NCBI GenBank assembly: GCA_030762175.1
Contig: CM060843.1
Span: forward strand, 30,910,001 to 30,974,000
Direction: 5' to 3'
DNA length: 64,000 nt
Origin: Metallyticus violacea
Lineage: Eukaryota > Arthropoda > Insecta > Mantodea > Metallyticidae
In this document: positions 47,235 through 58,179 of the stretch, piece after piece
Position numbering within the stretch: the first letter of the stretch is position 1
How the letters are laid out: each line of letters begins with the position of its first letter
Made by a program: the position numbers and the translations under genes
Notes under the pieces: model-generated
What the model was told of the DNA's origin: nothing
What the model saw: only the letters and a program-made list of their open reading frames with translations
The model's database searches: none

Positions 47235-47840
47235 CACATTTGGCACAAACACAACTTTTTTGCTTTTAGTCTATCTATTTTGTAATGAAAGTATTTAAAA
47301 TTGATAAATGTCATTGATATTTAACTGAAAATTATAATAGTAGAAAAAAACCTTTATATTTATAGTCTTAATAGTGTATCAAGCACCTCTAATGATAGTG
47401 CATGGAGCATTGCACATTGCAGTTTACACACAGGCAATAATGTGAAATCACATATTGCCACTAATAAGCAAATTTTTGCTCCAAAAATACATTAAAAATA
47501 TAAATTCTTTTAGTAGCCACAATTAAAATATAGCTTATGCAGAGAGCCTATTTTTCATCAACAGCAGCTCTGAGTGATATGTCAGACACAATCTTAATGA
47601 ATATTTTAAAGAATGATTTGAAAAAGAATATTTAAGAACTTACAGAAACTGCAAGATGTGTAATAATTCTTGCATTACTCTAGGATAAGCAAATTAGAGG
47701 CAAAATAAAAAGTAAGTCAAAAATAAGACAATGGCCTATTGTACCAACTGAATGATGAAGCCAAAGATAGCAAAATATGCAGGTTGAAAAATACTGCAGA
47801 ATGTGAATTAAAATACTGATACAATATAACTTGAAAATAT

Positions 47841-48626
47841 TTTTTTCTTCTTCTTCTCCTTCTCCTTCTTCTTCCCCTTCTTCTTCTTCTTCTTCTTCTT
47901 CTTCTTCTTCTTCTTCTTCTTCTTCTTCTTCTTCTTCTTCTTCTTCTTCTTCTTCTTCTCCTCCTCCTCCTCCTCCTGCTTCTCCTCCTCCTCCTCTTCT
48001 TCTTCTTCTTCTTCTTCATCCTCCTCCTCCTTTCTCTTCTTCTTCTTCTTCTTCTTCTTCTGCTTCTCCTCCTCTTCCTCTTCTTCTTCTTCTTCGTCCT
48101 CCTCCTCCTTCTTTCTCTTTCTCTTCTTCTTCTTCTTCTTCTTCTCCTCCTGCTTCTCCTCCTCTTCCTCTTCTTCTTCTTCGTCGTCCTCCTCCTTCTT
48201 TCTCTTTCTCTTCTTCTTCTTCTTCTTCTTCTTCTGCTTCTCCTCCTGCTTCTCCTTCTCCTTCTCCTCCTCTTCCTCTTCTTCTTCTTCTTCTTCGTCC
48301 TCCTCCTCCTCCTTTCTCTTCTTCTTCTTCCTCTTCCTTCTCCTCCTTCTCCTCCTTCTTCTTCCTCTTCCTCCTCCTTCTCTTCTTCTTCTTCTTCTGC
48401 TTCTCCTCCTCCTCCTCCTCCTCCTCCTCCTTCTTCTTCCTCTTCTTCCTCCTCCTCCTCCTCTTCTTCTTCTTCCTCTTCCTCTTCCTCCTCTTCGTCC
48501 TCCTCCTCCTCCTTCTTTCTCTTCCTCTTCTTCCTCCTCTTCTTCTTCGTCCTCCTCCTTCTTTCTCTTCCTCTTCTTCTTCTTCTTCTCCTCCTCCTCC
48601 TTCTCCTCCTCTTCCTTCTTCTTCTT
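47841..48626. repeat. 780-bp polypyrimidine tract with higher-order repeats
   Basis: Almost pure C/T on the + strand, from CTT and CCT units. A roughly 100-bp pattern recurs, in which TCGTCC and CTTTCTCTTTCTC mark successive periods (for example 48095, 48180, 48295, 48495, 48548). All long frames across it are low-complexity by-products. It adjoins the 3' tail of the SINE at 48627. Confidence 0.9.
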
Positions 48627-48912
48627 GAGCCTGGCCTGACGAGGAGACCTCTGCTTCCTGTGGTGATCTTTGTCTTATGACTTTACTGATACAAGGCAGT
48701 ATTGCAGGGGGGTATGTGATCAACATGCTGGCACTCCTCCATTACCCTCATGAGGCTGCGTAGACTCCATTTCAAACCTTCCAGCTTAGAAAAATGTAGT
48801 ATGTATTAAATATGTATGTATGTAGTATGTATGAAAATTAAGTATGTACCAGGAATCAAACCCAGGCCTCCCGGCCAGCTGTTAGCAAAGCTAACCACTG
48901 GACCATGGTCAG
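48627..48912 (-). repeat. tRNA-derived SINE, family 3
   Basis: Complement head has TGGTCCAGTGGTTAGCTTTG and B box GGGTTTGATTCC. The body has CCCCCTGCAATACTGCCTTG and AAAGTCATAAGACAAAGATC, matching 2966-3030. Its 3' tail GAAGAAGAAG merges into the purine tract. Confidence 0.6.
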
Positions 48913-49157
48913 AACTGTGATTTACATTTCAAATTTTTAAATTTTATGACTGGCTTGCATGTGAAGAGTTAACTGTTGGCTATGTCATAAAGCCTTGAAA
49001 ACATAATTTGCCTCAACCAGAAGTAGAAATAATCTGGCCATTCTGACTGAAATGCTTATCTTTTATTTTGTGATTTTGTTGTGGGAAGATGTCTATGAAA
49101 ATGCAGCACATTAAGTAACTTTTTTAGTTTCTGCCATAGCTTTATAGTACATTAGAT

Positions 49158-49400
49158 TTATTTTTTATTTAACGGCACTGTTTAACACCATTGGTCATTT
49201 AATTCTAAGGATGAAACAGCCAATAAAATTTGCTCAGAGGCCTTTTCTTTCATGCTTGGGGTTTCTTTATGTGCTATAAGTCTAAGACATGGGACCAACG
49301 GTTTTACTTCCCTTCCAAAGGAAGCCATACATAGGATTTACACCATAAAAAAATCCAATGATCCTGGCTGGGATTATACCTGCAAACTTGCATCCATTAT
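49158..49400 (-). repeat. SINE family 1, decayed copy
   Basis: The complement contains CTTCCTTTGGAAGGGAAGTA, CCGTTGGTCCCATGTCTTAG and GGCCTCTGAGCAAATTTTAT. The tRNA-like head is partly lost. Confidence 0.6.
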
Positions 49401-49864
49401 GGTGCATATGATAACATCAGTAGCATACATGTTAATCTGTAAGAAAGTTGAATAAAATATTTTATTTAAAATTAGTTAATAAATTGTTATAGATTTTCAT
49501 TTGACTTGTGCCCATTTACACAAATGCCAGAATATAACAAATATCCCTTTGATTTCTGAAGTAGAAAAGTTTTTGGAATCAAGTTAATGCTACAGGGATA
49601 GTTTAACAAGTCCAAAAACATATTTTAATGCTTCATCTTGCATATGTGAGATTCCATTCATGATAAGCTTTGGAGTTCAATATAATGTACCTATCATAAC
49701 TTGATCTATTTATTAAGCATGCAGGATTTCATAACACCATTGTCTGGCAGACCCATTCTAGTGTTCTTTACTAGGTTCTACAGAATATGCACAAGTATAC
49801 TACATTACATATTAGATTTGCAATTAAAAATGACACAGTACAAAATATGTATTATATAAATATA

Positions 49865-50972
49865 TAAGGGTCAATTGAAAAGTTCTTGGAATGAAGCACA
49901 ATATAATATGCCTTAGCTGATTATTTAAGCTCTTTAAAGGACAAAACTTTCTTTCCACTATTGAATTTTTTCAGTTTAGGGAGCAGATGGAAGTTCGATG
50001 GATCCAAGTGAGGAGAATAAAGTGGATATGGCAGAAAATCGTACACCAATTCATTGATTTTCGTCATTGCAACACATATGTGAGTGCAAGCATTGTCTTG
50101 AAGAAAGATGACTTTCTTCTTTCAAAATACGGCCTTTTCTTGCAAATTTTTTATCTTCAATAGGTCCAAAAGGATAACATAATATGCTCCAGTGAACAGA
50201 TGTTTCAGTGGGAAGATAATCAATGAACAGTTCACCCTTGACATTCCAGAAAATTGACACCATGATCTTCTTGACCAATTTCACATACTTGGCCTTCATT
50301 TGAGCTGGAGAATTTCAATGTTTCCATTAATTAATCTGCTATTTTGTTTCAGGTGTGTTGTAGTGCACCCATGCTTCATCATTGGTCACAAATGGATGCA
50401 CAAAATTGGCACGATCTCTCTGAAAACGGGTCAAACTTCACTGGGAGATTTGCACTTTGATTTGCTTTTGATCCTTAGTCAGCAATTGCGGCACACATTT
50501 TGTGATGTTTTTTTCATATTTCTTCCTTCAAAAGGCGAAATCTTCTCCTAAAATGTTCAGAGCTTCAGCAATTTTGGACATCTTTGACCGGTGTTTCTCC
50601 CGAACCACGTCGTGCCCCATATCAATAATTTCTGACATCGTAATGGATGTGATTCTCCCCTGCATGGGTCATCTTCCAAGCTTTCATGGCCACTTTTAAA
50701 TTCCGTGGTTCACTTGTAAACGGTTGAAGATTATGGTGCACAGTCTCCTAGAGTATTTGCCATATGTATGAATTCCTGCTGTATTCATACCCTTCTTTAC
50801 CTTCGATATTTGCCATTTTTCCCTAATAGGCACACATATGCAAATGATTCTTGACCATTTCATATTATTATTGCAGAAAGTTTCTATGGAAAACAGTTTT
50901 GATTAAAAAATGCTTGGGAACTGATGCTGCAATCTGTGGGTCATTTCAAGATCTTTTCAAATGACCCTCATA
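49865..50972 (-). mobile_element. mariner transposon (third subfamily), decayed
   Basis: Terminal repeats: minus-strand start TGAGGGTCATTTGAAAAGAT (from 50971) and the other end TAAGGGTCAATTGAAAAGTT (49865). About 1.1 kb. The first 295 bp of this element are present again in the captured segment at 42180-42474. Confidence 0.8.
50051..50700 (-). pseudogene. mariner transposase, broken
   Basis: Complement translation across frames: SKMSKIAEALNILGEDFAF, CVPQLLTKDQKQ, FVTNDEAWVHYNTPET (first catalytic Asp, TGDE normally), then MVSIFWNVKGELFIDYLPTE, the strand following the first Asp in mariner transposases. A QTMLALTY-like remnant of the second Asp region lies near 50085. Multiple stops; dead. 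Confidence 0.7.
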
Positions 50973-51142
50973 TCATCTATTTTTATTTTTTTAATGTCAA
51001 TAAGCATTGTTCCATTTAAAAACCATAAACTTAGAGCTAGATGAATACTTTCTCATCACAAAATACAATTGTAATGATCACAGTGAACCAAATCACATAA
51101 TTATTAAGTGTTTATTTCGACTGTTCACAACAACAACATAGT

Positions 51143-51271
<129 letters not shown>

Positions 51272-51505
51272 TCATTATCTTTGCATAGGCTATATTTGTG
51301 AGACCCTTTCTGTGAAAACAATATAACTTGTTTTGGAAATATTCACTTGGGAGTTTTCAGTGTTTCATATATAATGGCATTTTTTGCATGATTCTAGTAC
51401 AAATAATTAATGAATTTGGAACTGAAACAAAGTGTTGCCTGCTATTTGAGTGACAGTCATTACTAGGATATATTTATTACTTACTACTTTGGCCTTATAT
51501 TTATT

Positions 51506-51742
51506 TTAATATTCAATGTTTTGTTTATTATGATGGTTTTGTTTAATAAGAACCATTGTTGTTCTTAAATACGTTTTTATAAGTTTGAGTTTTGAAAAAC
51601 TACTTTCACCTGATGCTACATTGACTGATAAAGTGAGAAAAATTCTCAATGTTATAAACAAATTAGGAAATGATGAAGTCAAGTTACTTTGAACAATGTA
51701 GGTCAAGTTATCAATGGATCTTTTCTGAAATGCCATTGCCAT
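51506..51742 (-). pseudogene. hAT transposase C-terminal dimerisation fragment (copy 2)
   Basis: The same 78-codon frame as 41431-41667, identical in protein sequence, with the hAT motif SVNVASGESSFSKLKLIKTY. No other hAT domain lies around it. Confidence 0.75.
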
Positions 51743-52001
51743 TGCTCAAAGTTCAAAACGTTATCAGCTCATTGAAGAGTCTAGAATAATCAATATCTTT
51801 AAAAATTTCACTTTCTTTATTAATTTGAAGGGCAGCAACTAAATAAGAACATTTTTTTAATTCAGGAAATTCAGGAAAATAAAGAGCTTTTATAATGATA
51901 AGAAAACTATTTCCATTAATGATAGAAAGAAAAAGGATTTATTGGAAAGGCCCAGTTGCATGGCTCTAAATATAATGCTTTTATAAGAGAATTTATATAA
52001 T

Positions 52002-52002
<1 letters not shown>

Positions 52003-52060
<58 letters not shown>

Positions 52061-52061
52061 T
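52003..52061. repeat. (ATT)n microsatellite
   Basis: About 19 units; counterpart of 41105-41171. Confidence 0.9.
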
Positions 52062-52115
52062 ATGTTGATAATACTGTTACTTTTATTGTTTAGAAAGTAC
52101 CATAACATATTTAAT

Positions 52116-52846
52116 ATAGCTTACACTCATGTGTTCAACATGTTCACCTAACTCCACTTACATAAAACTGAGACATGTTTTGGAAGCAATCGCTCTCTTC
52201 ATTAGCTGTTGACGAATACTGTTACTTGAAATGGTGACTGGTTACCAGGATGCTCCTGTGGTGGTATCTGATGGTTCTACCAGGAACTTGCCAAGTTCAT
52301 CCATAGGAGGTAAATCAAAATTCATAAAATTTTTCTTATTATTTGAGATGAAAATGTTTTCCCAAGTAGATAGCTCCATAGGGTTGTGAAGTTGTTTCAG
52401 CAGTTTAGCCTCTGGTTTAATTTTATGATGTTTGGTTCAAATGTGAGCTGCTACCACTGATTTATCAACTTGCTTTAACCGAATATTCCTAAAATGTTCT
52501 TTTCTCCAAATTTCCAAATTTCTCTTAGTTTTTTCAATGTATCTCTGATCATAATCTGCACATTTAATTTCTTAAATTTCTGATTTCTGTTCTGTTGGTA
52601 TGGTGTCTTTTACTGTGCAACCTAATAAATTCTTGATATTTTTTATTTGTTCTTTAGGGCTAACATTATTCCATGTTCTTTAAATATCTTCTTTTTTGAG
52701 TAACAGTATTTGGTCAACAGCTGATGGTGGTCTGAAACATGTTCTAGTTTTACGAGAGTGAGTTAGTGTGAACATGTTGAATACATTAGTGTAGGATATA
52801 TTGCCACTCCATTGTCTACAGCTTCGTAAATATACTTTATTTAAAG
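52116..52846. mobile_element. Composite PLE insertion, family B-related (inverted)
   Basis: A minus-strand PLE tail and endonuclease remnant (52121 to about 52685) is joined to a + strand 3' end (52690-52800) and a one-sided extension (to 52846). Candidate 9-bp target duplication ATATTTAAT at 52107-52115 and 52847-52855; AT-rich, so only moderately convincing. Hammerhead cores are decayed (CTAATGA near 52190 in complement, and CTGATGG at about 52710). Confidence 0.65.
52250..52685 (-). pseudogene. PLE GIY-YIG endonuclease remnant
   Basis: Heavily decayed. Complement frames give TYQQNRNQKFKKLNVQIMIR (a ruined GIY/Cys-pair/YIG region), then a KLINQW piece and LLGKTFSSQIIRKIL-like remains of the WENIFI block. 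The nearest relative in the window is the frame at 31808-32479. Confidence 0.6.
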
Positions 52847-52855
52847 ATATTTAAT

Positions 52856-53607
52856 GTTTAACATTATAAATAAAGATTTTCTGATCCAAAATAATGTATT
52901 TTCCTTTTCCTGAAAAATTGACTTTTTGGCACTTACATTCTGTTCCATGTCAATTGCTCAATTATTATTTTCCCTGCAAGTATTTGTCAGACTATTTTGA
53001 GTTTCCAAAATGGCAGATATAGCTGTAATTAAAATGGCTAAATATAAGCACCATAGGTTTAGAAAAATGTATTCTGTATATTGTGATATTAATGACAGGG
53101 ATTACAAACCTCTTTATGAATTTGTTAGAGAAAACATGATTTGTCATTTTCTTGGTAAAAGTGTTGAAACCAGAGGTTAATGTGCTAATGTCTGAACAAT
53201 GCTTTAAGATCATTTTTAAGGTATGTTAGTGACCAAAATTTCCAAGCTGGTTAAGGTGAAGACATCAACATCTGACAGTCCAATATATATAAAGTTATCC
53301 CTATTCAGGAGAAAACTAATCAAAATTCTCTAACACTATGAATATCCTGGAAAATTTGAAAAAAACAGCAATAAAATTATATATATTTTACTGCAATAGA
53401 TGCTTTAGATTATATACATACTAATTATGAAACCTTACCATTAAGGATTATGATTATATTAGTAAAATGAAATTTGCAAGTATTAATCTCTGGGCCACAC
53501 GTAAGTAGAAAAGAATTATTTACTAGTGTAAAAGTATCTTGGACAAAATCAGTGCAGGATGCTCACATGTAAAGAAATTCTGAAGTTAACATCATTAAAG
53601 AGAACAG
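52856..53607. other. Unassigned AT-rich sequence
   Basis: Nothing recognised between the two PLE units. Confidence 0.35.
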
Positions 53608-53673
53608 TGTTAGGGCATATACAACTGAGTCAGTATTAGGTGACACTAAAGCTTCACTAACTGATTAATTCTT

Positions 53674-53713
53674 CAGAACATGTTTCAAGAGTATTCGCTC
53701 TCATCTTCAGCTG
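53674..53713 (-). ncRNA. Hammerhead ribozyme, family C, left arm
   Basis: Complement order: CTGAAGA, extra U, stem II GAGAGC/ACTCTT with one mismatch, GAAA, C, AT, GTT. Stem I is CAG/CTG. The core is consensus. Confidence 0.65.
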
Positions 53714-53749
53714 GGGACTGACTAGCTCTAGCAGGTGACATAGTGCATC

Positions 53750-54178
53750 TGGTGGTTCCATTAGATAACGGAACAGGAAGTTCATTGGTGGAATGTCAAA
53801 ATTCATCCTTGGGATTTGGCAATTTCTGAAGTGTTCTTTGGTCCTTGTCTCCAAATTTCGTATTGTTTTGCCTATATATATCTGATCACACTCCAAACAG
53901 TCTATCTGATACACTCCTGACTTCTTGCTGGGTGGAATAACGTCCTTTTTGTTGCTGTTCAGAAGCTTTCCAATACTAAATTTATTTTGTGCATCCAAAC
54001 GTATATCATAATTTTTGAAGATTTTCATGAATGCCCTGTTTGCCCATGGATGATATGTGAATCTTTTAAAAACCACGTCCTTTTTTATCGTGGAGAGAGT
54101 TGTGGTGTTTTTAATATCTTTCTGTCTTTTGCAATGTTCGATCTTCTTATCAACTAAAGAGCTGCTGAATCTATTGTT
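53750..54178 (-). pseudogene. PLE endonuclease frame, left arm, internally deleted
   Basis: Contains SSSLVDKKIEHCKRQKDIKN, FTYHPWANRAFMKIFKNYDI and SGVYQIDCLECDQIYIGKTI with TRTKEHFRNC, the GIY-YIG core (GVY-YIG here). It then jumps directly to MNFDIPPMNFLFRYLMEPPD, missing about 50 codons that the right arm retains. The start of the annotated open frame (to 54232) runs into the mitochondrial fragment and is not PLE. Confidence 0.8.
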
Positions 54179-54179
54179 T

Positions 54180-54350
54180 AAACTCAGATCATGTAAGATT
54201 TTAAAGGTCGAACAGACCCAACAATTAAACATCTACATTTAATATTAATCTTAATCCAACATTGAGGTCACAATCTTTTTTCTTGATAAGAACTCTCAAA
54301 AAAATTATGCTGTTATCCCTAAGGTAATTTAATCTTATAAATCATTATTG
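54180..54350 (-). pseudogene. NUMT: mitochondrial 16S rRNA fragment
   Basis: The + strand reads AACTCAGATCATGTAAGATT, GGTCGAACAGACC, TTAATCCAACATTGAGGTCA and ATGCTGTTATCCCTAAGGTA. These are the highly conserved 3' blocks of insect mitochondrial large-subunit rRNA, read on the strand complementary to the rRNA. About 170 bp, so it is a non-functional nuclear copy. It lies exactly at the junction of two inverted PLE arms. Confidence 0.93.
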
Positions 54351-54395
54351 GTTTCTGTAAGATGATTTTTTCGTTTTAAATATAATACAGCCCTG

Positions 54396-55041
54396 AACAA
54401 TGGATTCAGCAGCTCTTTAGTTGATAAGAAGATCAGACATTTCAAAAGACAGAAAGAGAAAGATATTAAAAACACCACAACTCTCCCCACGATAAAAAAG
54501 GACGTGGTTTTTAAAAGATTCACATATCATCCATGGGCAAACAGGGCATTCATGAAAATCTTCAAAAATTATGATATATGTTTGGCTGCACAAAATAAAT
54601 TTAGTATTGGACAGCTTCTGAACAGCAACAAAAAGGACGTTATTCCACCCAGCAAGAAGTCAGGAGTGTATCAGATAGACTGTTTGGAGTGTGATCAGAT
54701 ATATATAGGCAAAACAATACGAAATTTGGAGACAAGGACCAAAGAACACCTCATAAATTTAAGATATAAACAAGTGGATAAATCGGCGGTTGCAGATCAC
54801 TTTTGGACTTACGATCATAACATTGCAGGAGAAGCCAAATGGTTAAAAGCTACCACCAATCCCCTGGATTTGGCAATATGGGAAAAGATTTATATTTTAA
54901 AAAATAAACATAGAGTGATGAATTTTGACATTCCACCAATGGACTTCCTGTTCCGTTATCTAATGGAACCACCAGATGCCACTACATCACCTGCTAGAGT
55001 TAGTCAGTCCCTAGCTGAAGATGAGAGCGAATGCTCTTGAA
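54396..55041 (+). pseudogene. PLE endonuclease frame, right arm
   Basis: Most complete family C frame. It has NNGFSSSLVDKKIRHFKRQK, FTYHPWANRAFMKIFKNYDI, then SGVYQIDCLECDQIYIGKTI (GVY, Cys pair, YIG) and TRTKEH. SAVADHFWTYDHNIAGEAKW and LAIWEKIYILKNKHRVMNFD follow, and it ends LAEDESECS and TGA. The reverse transcriptase is absent (5' truncation at the NUMT junction). The upstream 45 bp are out of frame. The last codons and stop overlap the hammerhead at 55011. Confidence 0.85.
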
Positions 55042-55052
55042 ACATGTTCTGA
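55011..55052 (+). ncRNA. Hammerhead ribozyme type I, family C, intact core
   Basis: CTGAAGA (55015-55021), extra U, 6-bp stem II GAGAGC/GCTCTT with a GAAT loop, GAAA (55039-55042), C, AT, GTT (55046-55048). Stem I is 3 bp including one wobble. The PLE stop TGA overlaps the GAAA box. Confidence 0.75.
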
Positions 55053-55159
55053 AGAATTAATCAGTTAGTGAAGCTTTAGTGTCACCTAATACTAACTCAG
55101 TTGTATATGTAACAACTTCACTGTTCCTAATTTCTTTTAAGATTACAAATGTTGGGGCA

Positions 55160-56340
55160 ATTCTTTTGAGTAACAAAGATTTAAGCTAAGCTCCATGATT
55201 AATGACACCATACAGGAATCCAGAAAATGAAAGAGAGCTATGAATTACAAGCTAAGGAAAGGGTTATTGAATGATTGAAAACAATGGTTTCCCATCAGCA
55301 CAAAATATGATTAGGCTGGAGAAGGTTCCAGTTGTGACCATTTGCTGCAAAACTTTTTAGAAATGAGGATATTTTACCTATAGCTGAGATGGAACCTAAA
55401 ATATGTGCATGAGTTCATGTCAAATGATAGAAATTCCAGTCACGCATCTTAATTTGCTTATTTCCAGTGTCTTAAGTTTTAAACTCTCTACCTATTCGGT
55501 GTGACTAATAAACAATAAAACAAATGAGTTTATATGGGTATTTACTTTATATGTATATTACTCACAGTCTATAATTTTTTGTCAGATTTTCAGAAGGAGT
55601 ATAAATTCCAAGGCTCTGAGCATGTATCTGAGTAAAAGTTTATGGTCAATTAATTTTTATTTGTGCATTTCTGAGTATATACTAGATTTAATGCTCATGC
55701 TCAAACTCAAAGAGAATATATTAATATTATTTATATTACTTATTGTCTTACTTGCAGCTATGAACAGCAACTAACCCACACACTCAGTTTGTTATCTGAA
55801 TGAGAAAAATCTGTCAAGACCCACTGTGCAATTTGTTGACACCAGCCAGTAAAGGGAACAAAGCCTAAATATAAATATAAACATACAGCTGCAACAGGCA
55901 GTGAACTTTAGTACTGAACTTTAGTAGTGGAACAGATAACACTCTGCTTCAAAGATTCAATGATATTTTATTAACTGTGTGCACAAATATTATGCAAAAA
56001 TGTCATTGTGATTCTAACCTTATCTACTTTAATTTGATTAGTTCCATTTAAAAAACATAAATTTATTGCTAGATAAACATTTTGACATTGCTGGAATCTT
56101 TGTATGGGCTACATTTGTGAACCCCTTTCTGTATTTCCATTTTTTGAAAACAAAGCATCAATTGCACATCTCATTTTGGAAATATTTCAAATAGAATTTT
56201 AGGTGATTTACCTGGTATATTAGTTAAAATGAATAAACTCAGAATTAAAAGTCATTATTAAATTAATCAGATTAGCTGGTAGTTTGTTAAACACTGTCCA
56301 TATAAACATCTTTCAGAAAAAATTCTGCATGATTGTTCAA
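55160..56340. other. Unassigned AT-rich sequence
   Basis: No gene or repeat family recognised. Confidence 0.35.
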
Positions 56341-57280
56341 ACATATTTCGATTTTTCACAAGCATATTTACCATGCCAATTTTCTTTTGTCTCCTTGTAG
56401 CATGATTTGACACCTTTTCTCTTCCCTGTCACCAAGTTCCAAAGAAATTTCTGTATCACCTAGAAGTGGTCTTTTGGGTTTGTGCTTCATCACCATTGTA
56501 TTTATTTCATCTGAGAGCTTTGTTATTATGGCTCCTCTTTGCAGTTTCTCCACAAGTAATGTTACAGCCAGTATTTTAGGTATTCACAATGCCAGTTTAT
56601 TTTTTATACCTAGGAAAATGTTTCAAGTTAATATCCTAACATTTACGATGTGGTAATAAAGTTATCATACACCATTTTTTTGTTGAAATAGCTACATTGT
56701 AAATAGCATTCAATTTATTAACTACATAACTCCATTAGATGTTATCATGATGCAGTATAATTTCAGGTTTTTTCTCTATTCCATTTGATATTTGACTTGA
56801 TAACATGCATAAACTTGAAAGGAAGACTACAAAATCAGAGATTAATTTTTGGTGAAACCAAATATGTTATCATGCTGGTGATGGCCTTTTGGAGAAATGC
56901 AATTTGAGGGTAATTCCTTTTCAATAGTGAAGTAAAGTGTCACTTATACCAACTTCTTTATGTGTAAAGTTCCATTTTGTTCTTTTGTATTGCTCCTATG
57001 TGTAATAGCTTCCTTTACTGTAGTTCCTTCATAAAGTGCGAAGAAATTATCTGTTGTAATATTCTTTCCAGTTTCATATTTTGGATCTGCAAGTTTCAAC
57101 ATATTTACATCTGCAGATTTATTTTGTTGAAAGCACCCTTCCATCTGCTGTCCACAATTGAGGAGCATTTTTTTCAAAACTTGATAGATGCAAAATTTTA
57201 CAAAATGGAGCTATACATACCATCTGCATTTCATCATCCGCATCATGCTGAGAAACTGGATTTCATATAATTCCATCCAT
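56340..57280 (-). pseudogene. piggyBac-like transposase relic
   Basis: The complement frame at 56944-57177 contains YETGKNITTDNFFALYEG, resembling the G-N-T-DN(F/W)F-S motif around the second catalytic Asp of piggyBac transposases. The minus-strand frame at 56368-56553 has LQRGAIITKLSDEI and a basic KHKPKRPLLGD followed by a CQIM-like Cys, the layout of the piggyBac C-terminal region. Frame breaks are frequent and no terminal repeats were found. Confidence 0.5.
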
Positions 57281-58170
57281 ATCATATATATTGTGTAAAG
57301 AGTATTAACAACTTTTTCAAAACTTAATAACTTATTCGCTTTACACAAAAGTTGTTATAAGCTATTATTTTCTTACATATTAAAATGAAATGTTTAGTCA
57401 GTGAAATACAATGTGAATCATTTGTATATTAGCTGCTGATGCATTGTTGTGGTTTGCTGGGTTACCCAGTCCTTTCTGCTGGTTTTGATAAACCACATTT
57501 TATCCCACTGTACTCAAGAAGAACTTTCAAGGTGAATGCAAAAGAATACAAAAGAAGATAATGTAATTAAAACTTGGGAAATATCCTGCAGGAAGATAAT
57601 GCCTCTATCCTGGATTTCCCTAGACCAATATGACGAGCAAAGAAAAGAAGAAGAATGTTTAAAATCAAACTAACGAAGTGTATGGACACAACTAATGGAC
57701 AGGAATTTTATATTGATGTGATAGGGGAGGCATGTGGTCAAATGCATAGAACATAAAAAGAAACAGTAATGATTAATGATATGAACATTTCAAGGTATCA
57801 CAGTGCTTTTTATTTTGAATCCTACATATTATTTTGAAATATATTACTATATATGTAGGGGACAGAGGAGTGGAACAGGTAGCAGGATGAAAAGGAGTAC
57901 CCCTCTTATTTTCCCTATATTGTACTGCAACCTATCTCAGATAATTGGAACTACTTTGTTAAGGTGTTCTATGTGTAATTTATATTAAATAATTAAGAGT
58001 ATATTTTAAATACTATGACTCTTATGTGCTTAACTGATCATTTTATTCAGTCCTATTCCCCCAGTGATTTGATAACCTAAAAGGTGGGGCTAGACAGAGA
58101 AGGGGTGGAATGGGTTAATAACTCCATTTTGCCCTATCAATATTACAGCCATTATTTTGGCCCAATATAT
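57280..58170. other. Unassigned sequence
   Basis: No recognised feature. Confidence 0.3.
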
Positions 58171-58179
58171 TTTATTTAT

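Larger units (their letters stand above)
45281..47240 (+). other. GPx 3' UTR (inferred)
   Basis: Long AT-rich stretch with no other gene or recognised transposon. It carries early AATAAA signals (for example 45372) and a later one at 47229-47234, about 180 nt after the SECIS. Only the distal site gives an mRNA with a SECIS. The extent is inferred. Confidence 0.5.
53618..55149. mobile_element. Composite inverted PLE pair, family C, with NUMT in the centre
   Basis: Left arm minus strand (53618-54179), mitochondrial 16S fragment (54180-54350), right arm plus strand (54351 to about 55098), then a one-sided extension (to 55149). Candidate 10-bp target duplication with one mismatch: TGTTAGGGCA (53608-53617) and TGTTGGGGCA (55150-55159). 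Confidence 0.8.

Noticed and set aside
47717..48726. 265- and 236-codon frames on both strands
   Set aside because: Low-complexity translation of the polypyrimidine tract; the higher-order repeat explains the length.
54180..54350. A functional rRNA gene
   Set aside because: Only about 170 bp of mitochondrial 16S between PLE arms in nuclear DNA; no flanking mitochondrial genes.
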